Source of the DNA: JARIHC01 sp035546975
Lineage (GTDB): Bacteria > Patescibacteriota > Saccharimonadia > Saccharimonadales > UBA4665
Assembly: GCA_035546975.1 (NCBI GenBank)
Contig: DASZVS010000001.1
Span: 1 to 47,387, forward strand
Length of the DNA stretch: 47,387 nt
Direction of reading: 5' to 3'
The notes under the pieces were generated by a model. The model did not search any database, had not been told where the DNA came from, and saw nothing but the letters and a program-made list of their open reading frames with translations. The translations under genes and the position numbers were made by a program. This document shows positions 8,509 to 16,078 of this stretch, piece by piece; position 1 is the first letter of the stretch; each line of letters starts with the position of its first letter.

Positions 8509-8889
8509 TTACTTGTGTTCTTCGAAACCGAGCGCCGCGGAGTTAATACAGAAACGCATGCCTGTCGGTTGGTCCGGCGCATCACGAAAAACATGGCCCA
8601 AATGGCTGCCGCATTTCGCGCACATAACTTCAACCCGCTGCATGCCGTGACTGCGGTCTTCGGCCAGCTTTACTGCTTTGGTATTCGCCACATCGTAAAA
8701 GCTCGGCCAGCCGCTGCCGCTATCAAACTTCGTGTCGCTTTTAAAAACCACATTCCCGCAAGCCGCACAGGTATAGTCGCCTGTCTTGTCATTGTGTAGC
8801 AGTTTGCCAGTAAATGGCGCTTCCGTGCCTTTCTCGCGCAAAATATGATATTGCTCGGGCGTTAGCTTATCTTTCCACTCATCTGCCAT
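8509..8889 (-). CDS. msrB: Peptide-methionine (R)-S-oxide reductase MsrB
   Basis: 126 residues, the usual length for a free-standing MsrB. Two zinc CxxC pairs are present (CAACG and CAKCG). The signature SGSGWPSF is present, and so is the catalytic Cys in GMRFCINSAAL near the C-terminus. The enzyme reduces methionine-R-sulfoxide in proteins, a repair step after oxidation, and it fits beside the HxlR/FMN-reductase pair. A TATAAT box (minus, 8896-8901) ends 6 nt before the ATG, so translation is probably leaderless. Confidence 0.95.
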   Translation of the reverse strand: MADEWKDKLTPEQYHILREKGTEAPFTGKLLHNDKTGDYTCAACGNVVFKSDTKFDSGSGWPSFYDVANTKAVKLAEDRSHGMQRVEVMCAKCGSHLGHVFRDAPDQPTGMRFCINSAALGFEEHK

Positions 8890-8907
8890 ACTTCTATTAT
8901 ACGCCGG

Positions 8908-9879
8908 CTATTCGCTGCGGATCGAGCGTCCGTGCACCATAGCGAGGAGCGCCATGCGAACATACATGCCATTTTCAACTTCCTCGAAGTAGCGGGCACG
9001 GCTATCATCATCCACGGCCGGATCAATTTCGTCTACACGCGGTAAGGGGTGCATAACTATCGAACGTCCTTTTGCACGCTTCATTGATTCGGCATCAAGG
9101 ACAAATGAGCCCTTTAGCCGTCCATATTCTTCTTCGGAAGCAAACCGTTCATGCTGTATACGCGTCATATAAACTACGTCGACTTCGCCGATAACGTCAT
9201 GGAGATCCTGCACTTCCTCCTGCCGAACCGCCGGGCCTATTTCAGCAACAATATCTTCTGGCATGGCAAGCTCTGGCGGCGATACATAATAAAGCTTTGG
9301 GTGGCCGTGCAGCGTAAGCAAACGCGCCAGCGAATGCACCGTCCTGCCATGTTTTAAGTCGCCCACCATTGCAATCTTTAGTTCGCCATATGGCCCGAAC
9401 TCATCCAATATAGTGCACATATCGAGCAAAGCCTGCGTCGGGTGCTCGCCGACACCATCGCCCCCGTTAATAATTGGACGGTCACTAAAGTCCGCGGCAA
9501 TCCTGGCGGCACCCTCTGTCTCATGCCTCAACACAATTGTGTCCGCATAGCGTTCCACGGTACGAATAGTATCTTCCAGCGTTTCACCCTTGGAAATCGA
9601 TGAAAATTCAACCCCCTGGGTTGAAATCGTCGCCGCCCCAAGACGCTTGGCGGCTGCTTCAAATGATAAAAAGGTCCGCGTCGAAGGTTCATAGAAAAGA
9701 TTTGCCATTACAAGGTCGCTAAGCAAGTTGGATCGGCCGTTTTCTTGAACCATGCTCCTCATCGCGTCGGCCTCGGACATAACCATAACTACGTCTTCTT
9801 CTTTAAATTGCCCGACCGAAACAATGTCTTTCCCGTAAAAATCACCGTTGATTGGCTGCACGCTACCCTGCTCTGCCAT
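8908..9879 (-). CDS. pyrB: Aspartate carbamoyltransferase catalytic subunit
   Basis: 323 residues, full length. Carbamoyl-phosphate loop YEPSTRTFLSFEAAAKRLGA, HPTQALLDM and HPLPRVDEI are the standard signatures. It catalyses carbamoyl phosphate plus L-aspartate to N-carbamoyl-L-aspartate, the committed step of pyrimidine synthesis. No other pyr gene lies in the window, so whether the pathway is complete is unknown. The start is set by a strong AAGGAGGGG at 9883-9891. Directly upstream is a terminator hairpin and a short leader, suggesting attenuation. Confidence 0.95.
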   Translation of the reverse strand: MAEQGSVQPINGDFYGKDIVSVGQFKEEDVVMVMSEADAMRSMVQENGRSNLLSDLVMANLFYEPSTRTFLSFEAAAKRLGAATISTQGVEFSSISKGETLEDTIRTVERYADTIVLRHETEGAARIAADFSDRPIINGGDGVGEHPTQALLDMCTILDEFGPYGELKIAMVGDLKHGRTVHSLARLLTLHGHPKLYYVSPPELAMPEDIVAEIGPAVRQEEVQDLHDVIGEVDVVYMTRIQHERFASEEEYGRLKGSFVLDAESMKRAKGRSIVMHPLPRVDEIDPAVDDDSRARYFEEVENGMYVRMALLAMVHGRSIRSE

Positions 9880-9893
9880 ACGCCCCTCCTTAT

Positions 9894-9922
9894 AAAAAAC
9901 CGGCGGACAGGCCCACCGGTTT
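9894..9922 (-). terminator. Attenuator-like terminator in the pyrB leader
   Basis: On the minus strand AAACCGG (9922-9916) pairs with CCGGTTT (9903-9897). Pairing continues inward (U-G, G-C, G-C) to a small loop, and the stem is followed by six T. It ends a few bases before the pyrB SD. Because a promoter lies between this hairpin and the mscL stop, it interrupts the pyrB transcript rather than only ending mscL. Confidence 0.75.
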
Positions 9923-9947
9923 CATTCATTTTTGATTATATATTACT

Positions 9948-9977
9948 CAAGGAAACTCCTTGCACATGAGTATAGCA
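9948..9977 (-). promoter_or_regulatory. Extended -10 promoter and 5'-terminal hairpin of the pyrB leader
   Basis: TGCTATACT on the minus strand (9977-9969) is an extended -10 box. The predicted transcript start near 9962 falls at a perfect stem CAAGGA-GTT-TCCTTG (9962-9948). A leader of roughly 80 nt then reaches ATG 9879. Confidence 0.6.
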
Positions 9978-10004
9978 CGTTTAAAAACGCTTCGATTTAC
10001 AGAA

Positions 10005-10460
10005 TTATTTATGCTTCGGTTTGTTCAGCTTTTCTAACCGGAAGACCTTGATAATAACGTAGATAATAACTAATACGAATAAGAACTCAATCAGGCCATA
10101 CACCAAATCGCCCCAGGCAAAGTTGGCATAGTGGGTATGAAAATGCAGTGTAAATGTCCGCTGGGAGAGCTCGGTCGCAAACAGAAGCTGTGAAAGCGGA
10201 TTTATGAAGTCGGCAACCAACTGCTTAACGAGTCCTTGTACCTGGGCGGCTATAACAAAACCTATAGCTAAGGTCACCACCGTATATTCCCGCAAAAATT
10301 CCGTAAAACCGCCAACTGGATTGACTTCTTCCACTACTTTACGGCTTACGCGCTGTTTCGGCCGGCGGGTACTTTGCGGCTGCTGGATACGCATCGTAGT
10401 GCCAGTTGTTACTTGCTGGGCCGTAGAAGGTTTATTTTTTTGACGTTTTCTTTCTGCCAT
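10005..10460 (-). CDS. mscL: Large-conductance mechanosensitive channel (MscL family) with basic N-terminal extension
   Basis: 151 residues. The core resembles MscL: GGFTEFLREYTVVTLAIGFV, then QGLVKQLVADFINPL, then a second helix FLFVLVIIYVIIKVFRL and a basic tail. MscL opens under osmotic downshock in the cytoplasmic membrane. Unusual is a ~45-residue Lys/Arg/Gln-rich N-terminal extension (AERKRQKNKPS...). The first helix has a Gln (IAAQVQG) where MscL usually has small residues, so gating could differ. A TATAAT (minus, 10470-10475) sits 9 nt before the ATG, just outside the argS stop, so mscL can be transcribed independently. Confidence 0.8.
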   Translation of the reverse strand: MAERKRQKNKPSTAQQVTTGTTMRIQQPQSTRRPKQRVSRKVVEEVNPVGGFTEFLREYTVVTLAIGFVIAAQVQGLVKQLVADFINPLSQLLFATELSQRTFTLHFHTHYANFAWGDLVYGLIEFLFVLVIIYVIIKVFRLEKLNKPKHK

Positions 10461-10475
10461 TACTCCTACATTATA

Positions 10476-12146
10476 TCACATTTTGTCTGGTGCTGCAATA
10501 CCTAGGAGCCCCAGCCCGTTTTTAAGCGTATCGGCATATCTATTGACCAACATGAGCCGGGTATCTTGGCGCGCATCGCCGAGTACCCGGTTATGCTCGT
10601 AAAACCGATTGAAAGTCTGCGCCAATTCATACAAATACGTGCAAATATAGTGCGGCATTAGCTCCATAGCGGCCTTATTCACAACTTCAGGGTACTCGGA
10701 TATTTTGCGGGCTAGAGTTCGTTCCCCCTGTTCAAAATCACTATTCCCTTCGCCGCCCGGCCGCTCCTCAACTTTTCTAAGTATGCTCCTGGCCCGGGCA
10801 TGAGCATATTGCAGGTACGGACCGCTGTTACCTTCCAAGCTAACTGACTCTTCCGGATCATAAATAATATCGCCGCCCATGCGGTTTTTAAGAAAAGCGT
10901 ACTTCACGGCACCCAAGACGGTATCGTCACTGTCCTGGCCGGTGAACGCTTGGTTTGCGCGGGCTGCCGCATCGAGCACATCGACAGCTCGCAGAAAATT
11001 ACCTTTCCGGCTGCTCATTTTAACGCCGCCTTGGAGCTTCACGATGCCATGCGTAAGATGAGTGGTGGCTTTGACCAGTTCCGGGGCAAATTGCTCAACG
11101 CTCTTTAGTACCACGGCAAGGTATTGCTCCTGTTCATTACCGGTAATAATTACTGAGGTATCCGGCTGGTAATCGTGCTGTTTGAGCATAAGCAGGCCGA
11201 CATCTTTGGCTTCATATGTCGGTAGACCTTCAGAATTTATGAAAACGCGCGTATGCAGGCCATATTTTTCGCCGTCAAAAACGACTGCCCCGTCGCTTTC
11301 CTGGTAAACGCTGCCGGTGTGTTCGCGCACGGTTTTGAGTCCTATTGGAGCGGTTTCACTCTCTGGATAGTACTTCTCGAAGCGGGTACCGATGCGCGCA
11401 TAAAAATCATTAAAGTAATCGTAACTCCATTGCCGGCACGTCCAGTAAATTTGCGCAAAGGGTGATTCATGGTCATCCTCGTCGTGCAACTGGTACACGC
11501 GCTTATTTAACGCTACGATGGCAGTTTTTGCAGCTTCATCGTCTTCATAGGCCCTGGTTCCCCGGACATACGCACCAGCCATCCATTCCGAGCGTTTTGC
11601 AGGATTGATTGCCTGCAAACCTGCTGGATCTTCGCCGCCAAGTTCCTGGATGATCGCCCACATAGTTTTGCCGACATGCAAACCCACGTCGCCGCCAAAG
11701 TTTACCCTATGGACGGTGGCGCCCGCTTGCTCGAGCAAATTGGCGATAGCATCACCTACTACACTGGTATACAAATGGCCGGCATGAAGGACTTTGAAAG
11801 GATTTGGATCAGAATATTCGGCAACGGCCGTTTTCCCGGCAAGCCTTTTGTCCGGCATATCCTGTAAATTTTCCTCTAAATAACTACCCCTTAGGCGCAC
11901 ATTTATAAACCCTGGGCCGGCTACGTCTACCGATTCAACTTTGTCTTCTAACTGTTCCTTTACAGCCGTAGCAAGTTCGTCCGCAACCTCGCGCGGATTT
12001 TTGCCCATCTGGCGTGCCATTTGAAGGGCAATATTGGTAGAATAATCGCCGAATTTTTCTTCGGGCCGCGTTAACTCAACTACAATATCTGCCCCATAAA
12101 CCGATTTAGCTACAGATGTAATTAAAGATTCAAGCTCTTGTTTCAT
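10476..12146 (-). CDS. argS: Arginyl-tRNA synthetase
   Basis: 556 residues from ATG 12146. Class I signatures are present: HAGHLYTS (HIGH type) after NPFKVL, and the KMSSRKGN loop. The C-terminal all-helical anticodon-binding domain (LAQTFNRFYEHNRVLG) ends in LGLLGIAAPDKM, as in bacterial ArgRS. It charges tRNA-Arg, one of which is encoded at 32370. An upstream start at 12170 would include the -10 box TATACT (minus, 12154-12159), which lies 7 nt before ATG 12146. The internal ATG is therefore the real start and the mRNA is probably leaderless. Confidence 0.95.
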   Translation of the reverse strand: MKQELESLITSVAKSVYGADIVVELTRPEEKFGDYSTNIALQMARQMGKNPREVADELATAVKEQLEDKVESVDVAGPGFINVRLRGSYLEENLQDMPDKRLAGKTAVAEYSDPNPFKVLHAGHLYTSVVGDAIANLLEQAGATVHRVNFGGDVGLHVGKTMWAIIQELGGEDPAGLQAINPAKRSEWMAGAYVRGTRAYEDDEAAKTAIVALNKRVYQLHDEDDHESPFAQIYWTCRQWSYDYFNDFYARIGTRFEKYYPESETAPIGLKTVREHTGSVYQESDGAVVFDGEKYGLHTRVFINSEGLPTYEAKDVGLLMLKQHDYQPDTSVIITGNEQEQYLAVVLKSVEQFAPELVKATTHLTHGIVKLQGGVKMSSRKGNFLRAVDVLDAAARANQAFTGQDSDDTVLGAVKYAFLKNRMGGDIIYDPEESVSLEGNSGPYLQYAHARARSILRKVEERPGGEGNSDFEQGERTLARKISEYPEVVNKAAMELMPHYICTYLYELAQTFNRFYEHNRVLGDARQDTRLMLVNRYADTLKNGLGLLGIAAPDKM

Positions 12147-12245
12147 TCCTAACAGTATATAGCTTCTCACCGGGCGAACTAAAATAAAGCGGGTTCGCTC
12201 GGATTCATCATATAATTCTCCTAACCAGTCGAATTATAACAGAGG

Positions 12246-12956
12246 TTACCGGGGTTGTTGCGGAGGAATGTGCTGGGCCGATACCTGCCCTGCCTGCCTG
12301 AGCAACTTGGAGCCGCGCCACAAAAGGCCGTACATGCTAAGTAACAATACAAAGAAAGAGATAACCGTAATGAGCATTTGCGGATACTGGGCCGGGTGTA
12401 CCACCCTGTCGGAAATGTCAAAGAGCAGGCCGCCAGGATTGGTGAGAACATCCCAGCTGTTCCAACGAAGGTCCCTGCCAACATACACGGCCACGCTGCT
12501 TACAAAGAGCGTGAGGGCTATCAAAAAGGCTGCCGTCGTCCGCGCAAAACGCCGCCGTAGCTGTATATGAATTAGGTACAGGCTGCTGAAGCCAAGCGTG
12601 ACGCCAGTATAAATAAAAGAGGTCAGCATCACCGTATCAAAAACTACATCCACCCGCCGGACATCTTGTAAGTGAATAAAATCGCTGATCATATAAAAGC
12701 TATTGGGCAGAAATACTATCCAAAGCAAACTGGTAACCATCGCCTCCCAACTGGACCATAATTTGCGTTGCAGCACCGAGACGAGCCTGACCGCAAAAAG
12801 GAGCGGCAACCACGCTAGAAACAGATTCCACAGCAAATAATCAAACTCTAGGCTCTGGTTCCGCCAGGCACCGTATGCAAAAAGGCCGATACTCACAAGC
12901 GTGGACGCCAATAGGGCAAAAATATACTCGGTTCGGGCCGACCGCCTCATAAACAT
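12246..12956 (-). CDS. DUF1361 membrane protein
   Basis: 236 residues with about seven hydrophobic segments. The family hallmarks FDYLLWNLFLAWLPLLFA and FLPNSFYMISDFIHLQDV identify DUF1361, an integral membrane family without assigned function. The start MFMRRS offers two ATGs (12956 and 12950). A TATAAT at 12966-12971 (minus) ends 9 nt before the first, favouring it as leaderless. It stands alone between argS and a very small gene, so context adds nothing about its role. Confidence 0.85.
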   Translation of the reverse strand: MFMRRSARTEYIFALLASTLVSIGLFAYGAWRNQSLEFDYLLWNLFLAWLPLLFAVRLVSVLQRKLWSSWEAMVTSLLWIVFLPNSFYMISDFIHLQDVRRVDVVFDTVMLTSFIYTGVTLGFSSLYLIHIQLRRRFARTTAAFLIALTLFVSSVAVYVGRDLRWNSWDVLTNPGGLLFDISDRVVHPAQYPQMLITVISFFVLLLSMYGLLWRGSKLLRQAGQVSAQHIPPQQPR

Positions 12957-12973
12957 AACTGTTTTATTATAGC

Positions 12974-13147
12974 TTAGTTCGCTGAGGCGCCTGCCGGCTC
13001 GCCGGTGGCAATCGCATCAGAATGATTAGCTACGTATTGGTACGTCTGGTTTAAGTTCTGGGCCTGCCCCATAACCGTGTCCGTGATAGAAAATAGTACT
13101 GCCAGGTATGCAGCGGCAAAAAACAATAACACCAAAAACAACTTCAT
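12974..13147 (-). CDS. Small secreted or membrane-anchored protein (57 aa)
   Basis: From ATG 13147 the product begins MKLFLVLLFFAAAYLAVLFS, a single hydrophobic segment after one Lys. A short polar tail rich in Asn, Gln and Ala follows. It could be a single-pass membrane protein or a cleaved small secreted protein. A longer reading from 13183 is disfavoured: TATAAC (minus, 13155-13160) lies inside that extension and only 7 nt before ATG 13147. No family recognised. Confidence 0.55.
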   Translation of the reverse strand: MKLFLVLLFFAAAYLAVLFSITDTVMGQAQNLNQTYQYVANHSDAIATGEPAGASAN

Positions 13148-13213
13148 GCCAGCAGTTATAACAGCCCCGCTTAACAGATGCAAGCATAGGCTTTTTGCAA
13201 AAAACAGCCTTAT

Positions 13214-14242
13214 TCAAGCCATAAGTTTTTTGAATTTTTCAATAAGCTCTACGGGTGTCGGATTTATGCCGTTCAGTAAGGCCGTATACAAGCTGACGAA
13301 ATCACCGAGAACAATCGTATAGAGCAGTTGCTCAAGTAAGTTACTCCCTCCCGCCTCTACAATGATCGGGTCCGGGCGCAAACCCGACAATAGGCGCTGC
13401 GCTACTGTGAAGCGTTTTTGAATCCGCGGATGCTCAAGTTTGCTATGAAGTTCTATAACGGCATACGGCTTGTCGACTGGCTGTTTTGACCAGCCAATCA
13501 TTTCATTGTGGTTAAATTCCGAGAATTGGTTTGCCCAGGCGATATGTTTTGCGTTTTCATTAAAACTTATCTTCCATTTATACGCTGCCGGCCACAATTT
13601 TGGCCCAGCATACACAACCGCCGATTTGCCTATAACCTCAAGAGCAATTTGTTTGGCCACGTTGTCTTTAGTGGGCACCGCCGGCAACCAAGGTTGAAGG
13701 ATTTTTTGAACAAAATCCGCCTCAGCCGCCAAGGTGTCAGCCGCCTTATTGGTAAGCCCTGCTGCGTCAGTTATCGTCAACAAAGCCTTCAGGCTATAAA
13801 AAACAGCGTGGCGGGGCTGTAAGCCGCTTGGCACAGTAACTAGTGAGTACTGCTTTTCTTTTGCTATTTCAGCCAGTTTGCCGCCACTGGTAATGACTGC
13901 TATACGGGCACCTTTTTGTTCGGCTTCATCAATTGCGCTGAGAGTTTCTTCGGTATTTCCAGAATAGCTCGAAGCAAAAAAGAGCGTGTCCTTGCCAACA
14001 TACGCCGGAATTGTGTAATCACGGCAGATTTCGAACGGAATCGGTAGGCCGGGCCACGTTTGCGCAACCAAAGCAGCCAGCGCCGAACCACCCATCCCTG
14101 CAAAAACAACGTTAGAGATGTTCCCCGTCTCTAATACTGGCGTAATAGTAAATTCGTATTGCAGTTGCTGCCACTGTTTTTCGGCCACTCCCAATGCATC
14201 TTGCGCGTCCCGTTCATGAATCATTTTGAGGTCATCAAGCAT
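13214..14242 (-). CDS. Bifunctional phosphoglucose/phosphomannose isomerase (SIS domains)
   Basis: 342 residues from ATG 14242. The first SIS domain has FAGMGGSALAALVAQTW and the sugar-phosphate loop SSYSGNTEETLSAI. Further on HNEMIGW is the conserved active-site segment of the archaeal-type phosphoglucose/phosphomannose isomerases. It would interconvert glucose-6-P or mannose-6-P with fructose-6-P, feeding glycolysis and sugar-nucleotide synthesis. An AAGGAG lies 13 nt upstream, longer than ideal. The gene diverges from 14322, and a longer reading to 14323 would overlap that neighbour's start. Which sugar is preferred cannot be seen. Confidence 0.88.
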   Translation of the reverse strand: MLDDLKMIHERDAQDALGVAEKQWQQLQYEFTITPVLETGNISNVVFAGMGGSALAALVAQTWPGLPIPFEICRDYTIPAYVGKDTLFFASSYSGNTEETLSAIDEAEQKGARIAVITSGGKLAEIAKEKQYSLVTVPSGLQPRHAVFYSLKALLTITDAAGLTNKAADTLAAEADFVQKILQPWLPAVPTKDNVAKQIALEVIGKSAVVYAGPKLWPAAYKWKISFNENAKHIAWANQFSEFNHNEMIGWSKQPVDKPYAVIELHSKLEHPRIQKRFTVAQRLLSGLRPDPIIVEAGGSNLLEQLLYTIVLGDFVSLYTALLNGINPTPVELIEKFKKLMA

Positions 14243-14321
14243 GCTTTTCTTCAAACTCCTTGTGCTTTTAGAGGCTAGTTGTTTATAGTATAGCTTACGT
14301 ATAGATAAGCAGGGGGAGGGC

Positions 14322-14900
14322 ATGTTCGGACAACACGATCACCACGATGAAGATAAAAAAGATGAAGAGCACATGGTGCATTCATCGGATAATCCGGCAC
14401 CTTCCGACAACTCTTCGAGTGGTACGTGGCACCACCCCGGTGTTCCCCTAAACGGTTCTCACGACGCTGGTTCGCTGCAGGACGACAATAATGGAGCTGC
14501 CACTGCAGTCCATGATGGTTCGCAAACTGTAGGCGGTGCAGCACCTGCAAATGACGATACTCATAATGAGTACTCCGGCTTTAGCGGGCATTCCAACGAT
14601 CAAGCTTCGACCGACGACGATGCCGGAGACGACTCATCCGACACAGACGAAGACCTTGCAGATTTGAAACTCCAGGCTCTTTCCAAGCTTTCTCCGCTCG
14701 TTGACCACTTGGAACAATCTCCCGAAGAGAAATTCCGTACCCTCATGATGATGATACAAGCTAGCGACGACCAAAGCCTCATCAAGCAGGCTTACCAGAC
14801 CTCACTGAGTATCGGCGATGAAAAAGAGCGCGCCCAAGCCCTGCTCGATATCGTTAATGAGATCAACTACTTCACCCAATACCCTGCCAGCAATCAGTAA
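14322..14900 (+). CDS. Acidic, His/Asp-rich protein with helical C-terminal domain, unknown
   Basis: 192 residues. The first ~115 are low-complexity, full of D, H, S, N and G, and probably disordered. From about residue 120 there is an ordered helical domain (LKLQALSKLSPLVDHLEQ, then EEKFRTLMMMIQASDDQSLI, then a final helix ending in INYFTQYP). No signal peptide or membrane segment, so it is cytoplasmic. The strong GGGGGAGGG before the ATG supports the start. The stop is 6 nt from the stop of the convergent kinase gene. Not recognised. The ordered C-terminus is the part to search with. Confidence 0.7.
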   Translation: MFGQHDHHDEDKKDEEHMVHSSDNPAPSDNSSSGTWHHPGVPLNGSHDAGSLQDDNNGAATAVHDGSQTVGGAAPANDDTHNEYSGFSGHSNDQASTDDDAGDDSSDTDEDLADLKLQALSKLSPLVDHLEQSPEEKFRTLMMMIQASDDQSLIKQAYQTSLSIGDEKERAQALLDIVNEINYFTQYPASNQ

Positions 14901-14906
14901 ATCTTT

Positions 14907-15926
14907 CTAAGCTGGCTGCAAAACTATACCGCTGATTTTTTGTGTCGTGGCTGTATCGGTAGGCGTGATATTTTCCCCTGTCTGTTGCCTCCCCGAATAG
15001 GTGCGCGGTGCCCGGCAGGCACTTGCCAAATACCGGCGTAGATCTTCGCCCATTTCTGCCGCAGATGCATACCGATTTGCCAAGTTAGGCTCCAAGGCTC
15101 TCAATACAATAAACTTCAGCGCACCTGGTATGACGCGCTGATTCTGCCAAAAATGCCCCTCGTGTGGAAGGAATTTTCTTGATGCAAGTTCGTTGCCCCT
15201 TATCGTTGTCTCACCTGCCGATAAAAACGGCAGCTGGCCATCGAGTAGCTCGTGGAGCATCGTGCCTACACCGTAAACATCACTCTGCGCAGAGACTTTC
15301 ACGCCCATTAATTGTTCGGGCGACGTGTAGCTTGGCGTACCAGCAAAATCGCTAGAATGCGTAATTGCCGTGTCTGCTATCCTTCGGCGTACATCAGCTT
15401 CGGCAGTTTTTTCTATGTCATCGCCAGAATCCATATGCCTTGCTATGCCAAAATCCGCCAGCGAAGCCACCCCAGCGGTTTGCATAAGAAAGTTGGGCGT
15501 CTTTACGTCACGGTGCACAAAGCCTTGCGCATGCACATAGTCCAGAACCTCCAACGCCGATAAACATAGCCGGGCAACCAATACCGGTTTAGGGCCTCTC
15601 GCCTTTAAACGATTTGGCAAAGATCGCGAGCCAGGCATAAATTCGGTCGCAATGTATGCAAAATCATCATTCCGCACAGAATCCAATAAGCGTGGTACTT
15701 GCGGATGATCCAGGCTTTCGTATATATCCGCTTCGCGCATAAGCCGCGAGGCAGCATTTTCGCTCTCAGGTTTCTCGGCCTTTATAAAAACTTGCTGGTC
15801 ATTTTCATGATCATAGGCGCGCGCCTTAAAAAGCGACATCCCGGTTCGTATGGGTTCAAGCACTTCATATCTATCTGTCGGTATAGGGAATGCAGTTAAT
15901 TCCGGAGTTGCTACGGCACTGGCCAT
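14907..15926 (-). CDS. Eukaryotic-like serine/threonine protein kinase, soluble
   Basis: 339 residues from ATG 15926. Kinase landmarks: the ATP lysine in QVFIKAEKP (K49), FVHRDVKTPNFL (catalytic loop, HRD at 138-140), LADFGIARH (DFG 158-160), GTPSYTSPEQL (activation segment). The glycine-rich loop is degenerate (PIRTGMSLFKARA). The C-terminus lacks the membrane helix and PASTA repeats common in bacterial PknB-type kinases, so it is cytoplasmic. A TATAAT at 15951-15956 (minus) gives a short leader. Substrate unknown. The acidic protein encoded convergently next door is one testable candidate. Confidence 0.9.
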   Translation of the reverse strand: MASAVATPELTAFPIPTDRYEVLEPIRTGMSLFKARAYDHENDQQVFIKAEKPESENAASRLMREADIYESLDHPQVPRLLDSVRNDDFAYIATEFMPGSRSLPNRLKARGPKPVLVARLCLSALEVLDYVHAQGFVHRDVKTPNFLMQTAGVASLADFGIARHMDSGDDIEKTAEADVRRRIADTAITHSSDFAGTPSYTSPEQLMGVKVSAQSDVYGVGTMLHELLDGQLPFLSAGETTIRGNELASRKFLPHEGHFWQNQRVIPGALKFIVLRALEPNLANRYASAAEMGEDLRRYLASACRAPRTYSGRQQTGENITPTDTATTQKISGIVLQPA

Positions 15927-16024
15927 CTCTGTTTTATCCTTACGCTTACAATTATACGCTGCCTGAAAACTACCAAATATAGTAAAACGCAAATTATATA
16001 CTATTAATATACAATTTTCAATAC

Positions 16025-16057
16025 AAAAAGGATCCGCAATTTTTGCGGACCCCTTTT
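16025..16057 (-). terminator. Rho-independent terminator of the groES-groEL operon
   Basis: TCCGCAA-AAA-TTGCGGA perfect stem on the minus strand, extended by G/T-G/C pairs and an A/T stem that merges into TTTTT. It lies 22 nt past the groEL stop. The sequence is nearly symmetrical and would also work on the plus strand. Confidence 0.85.
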
Positions 16058-16078
16058 CAAAGAATTTAGCTTCGAGCT

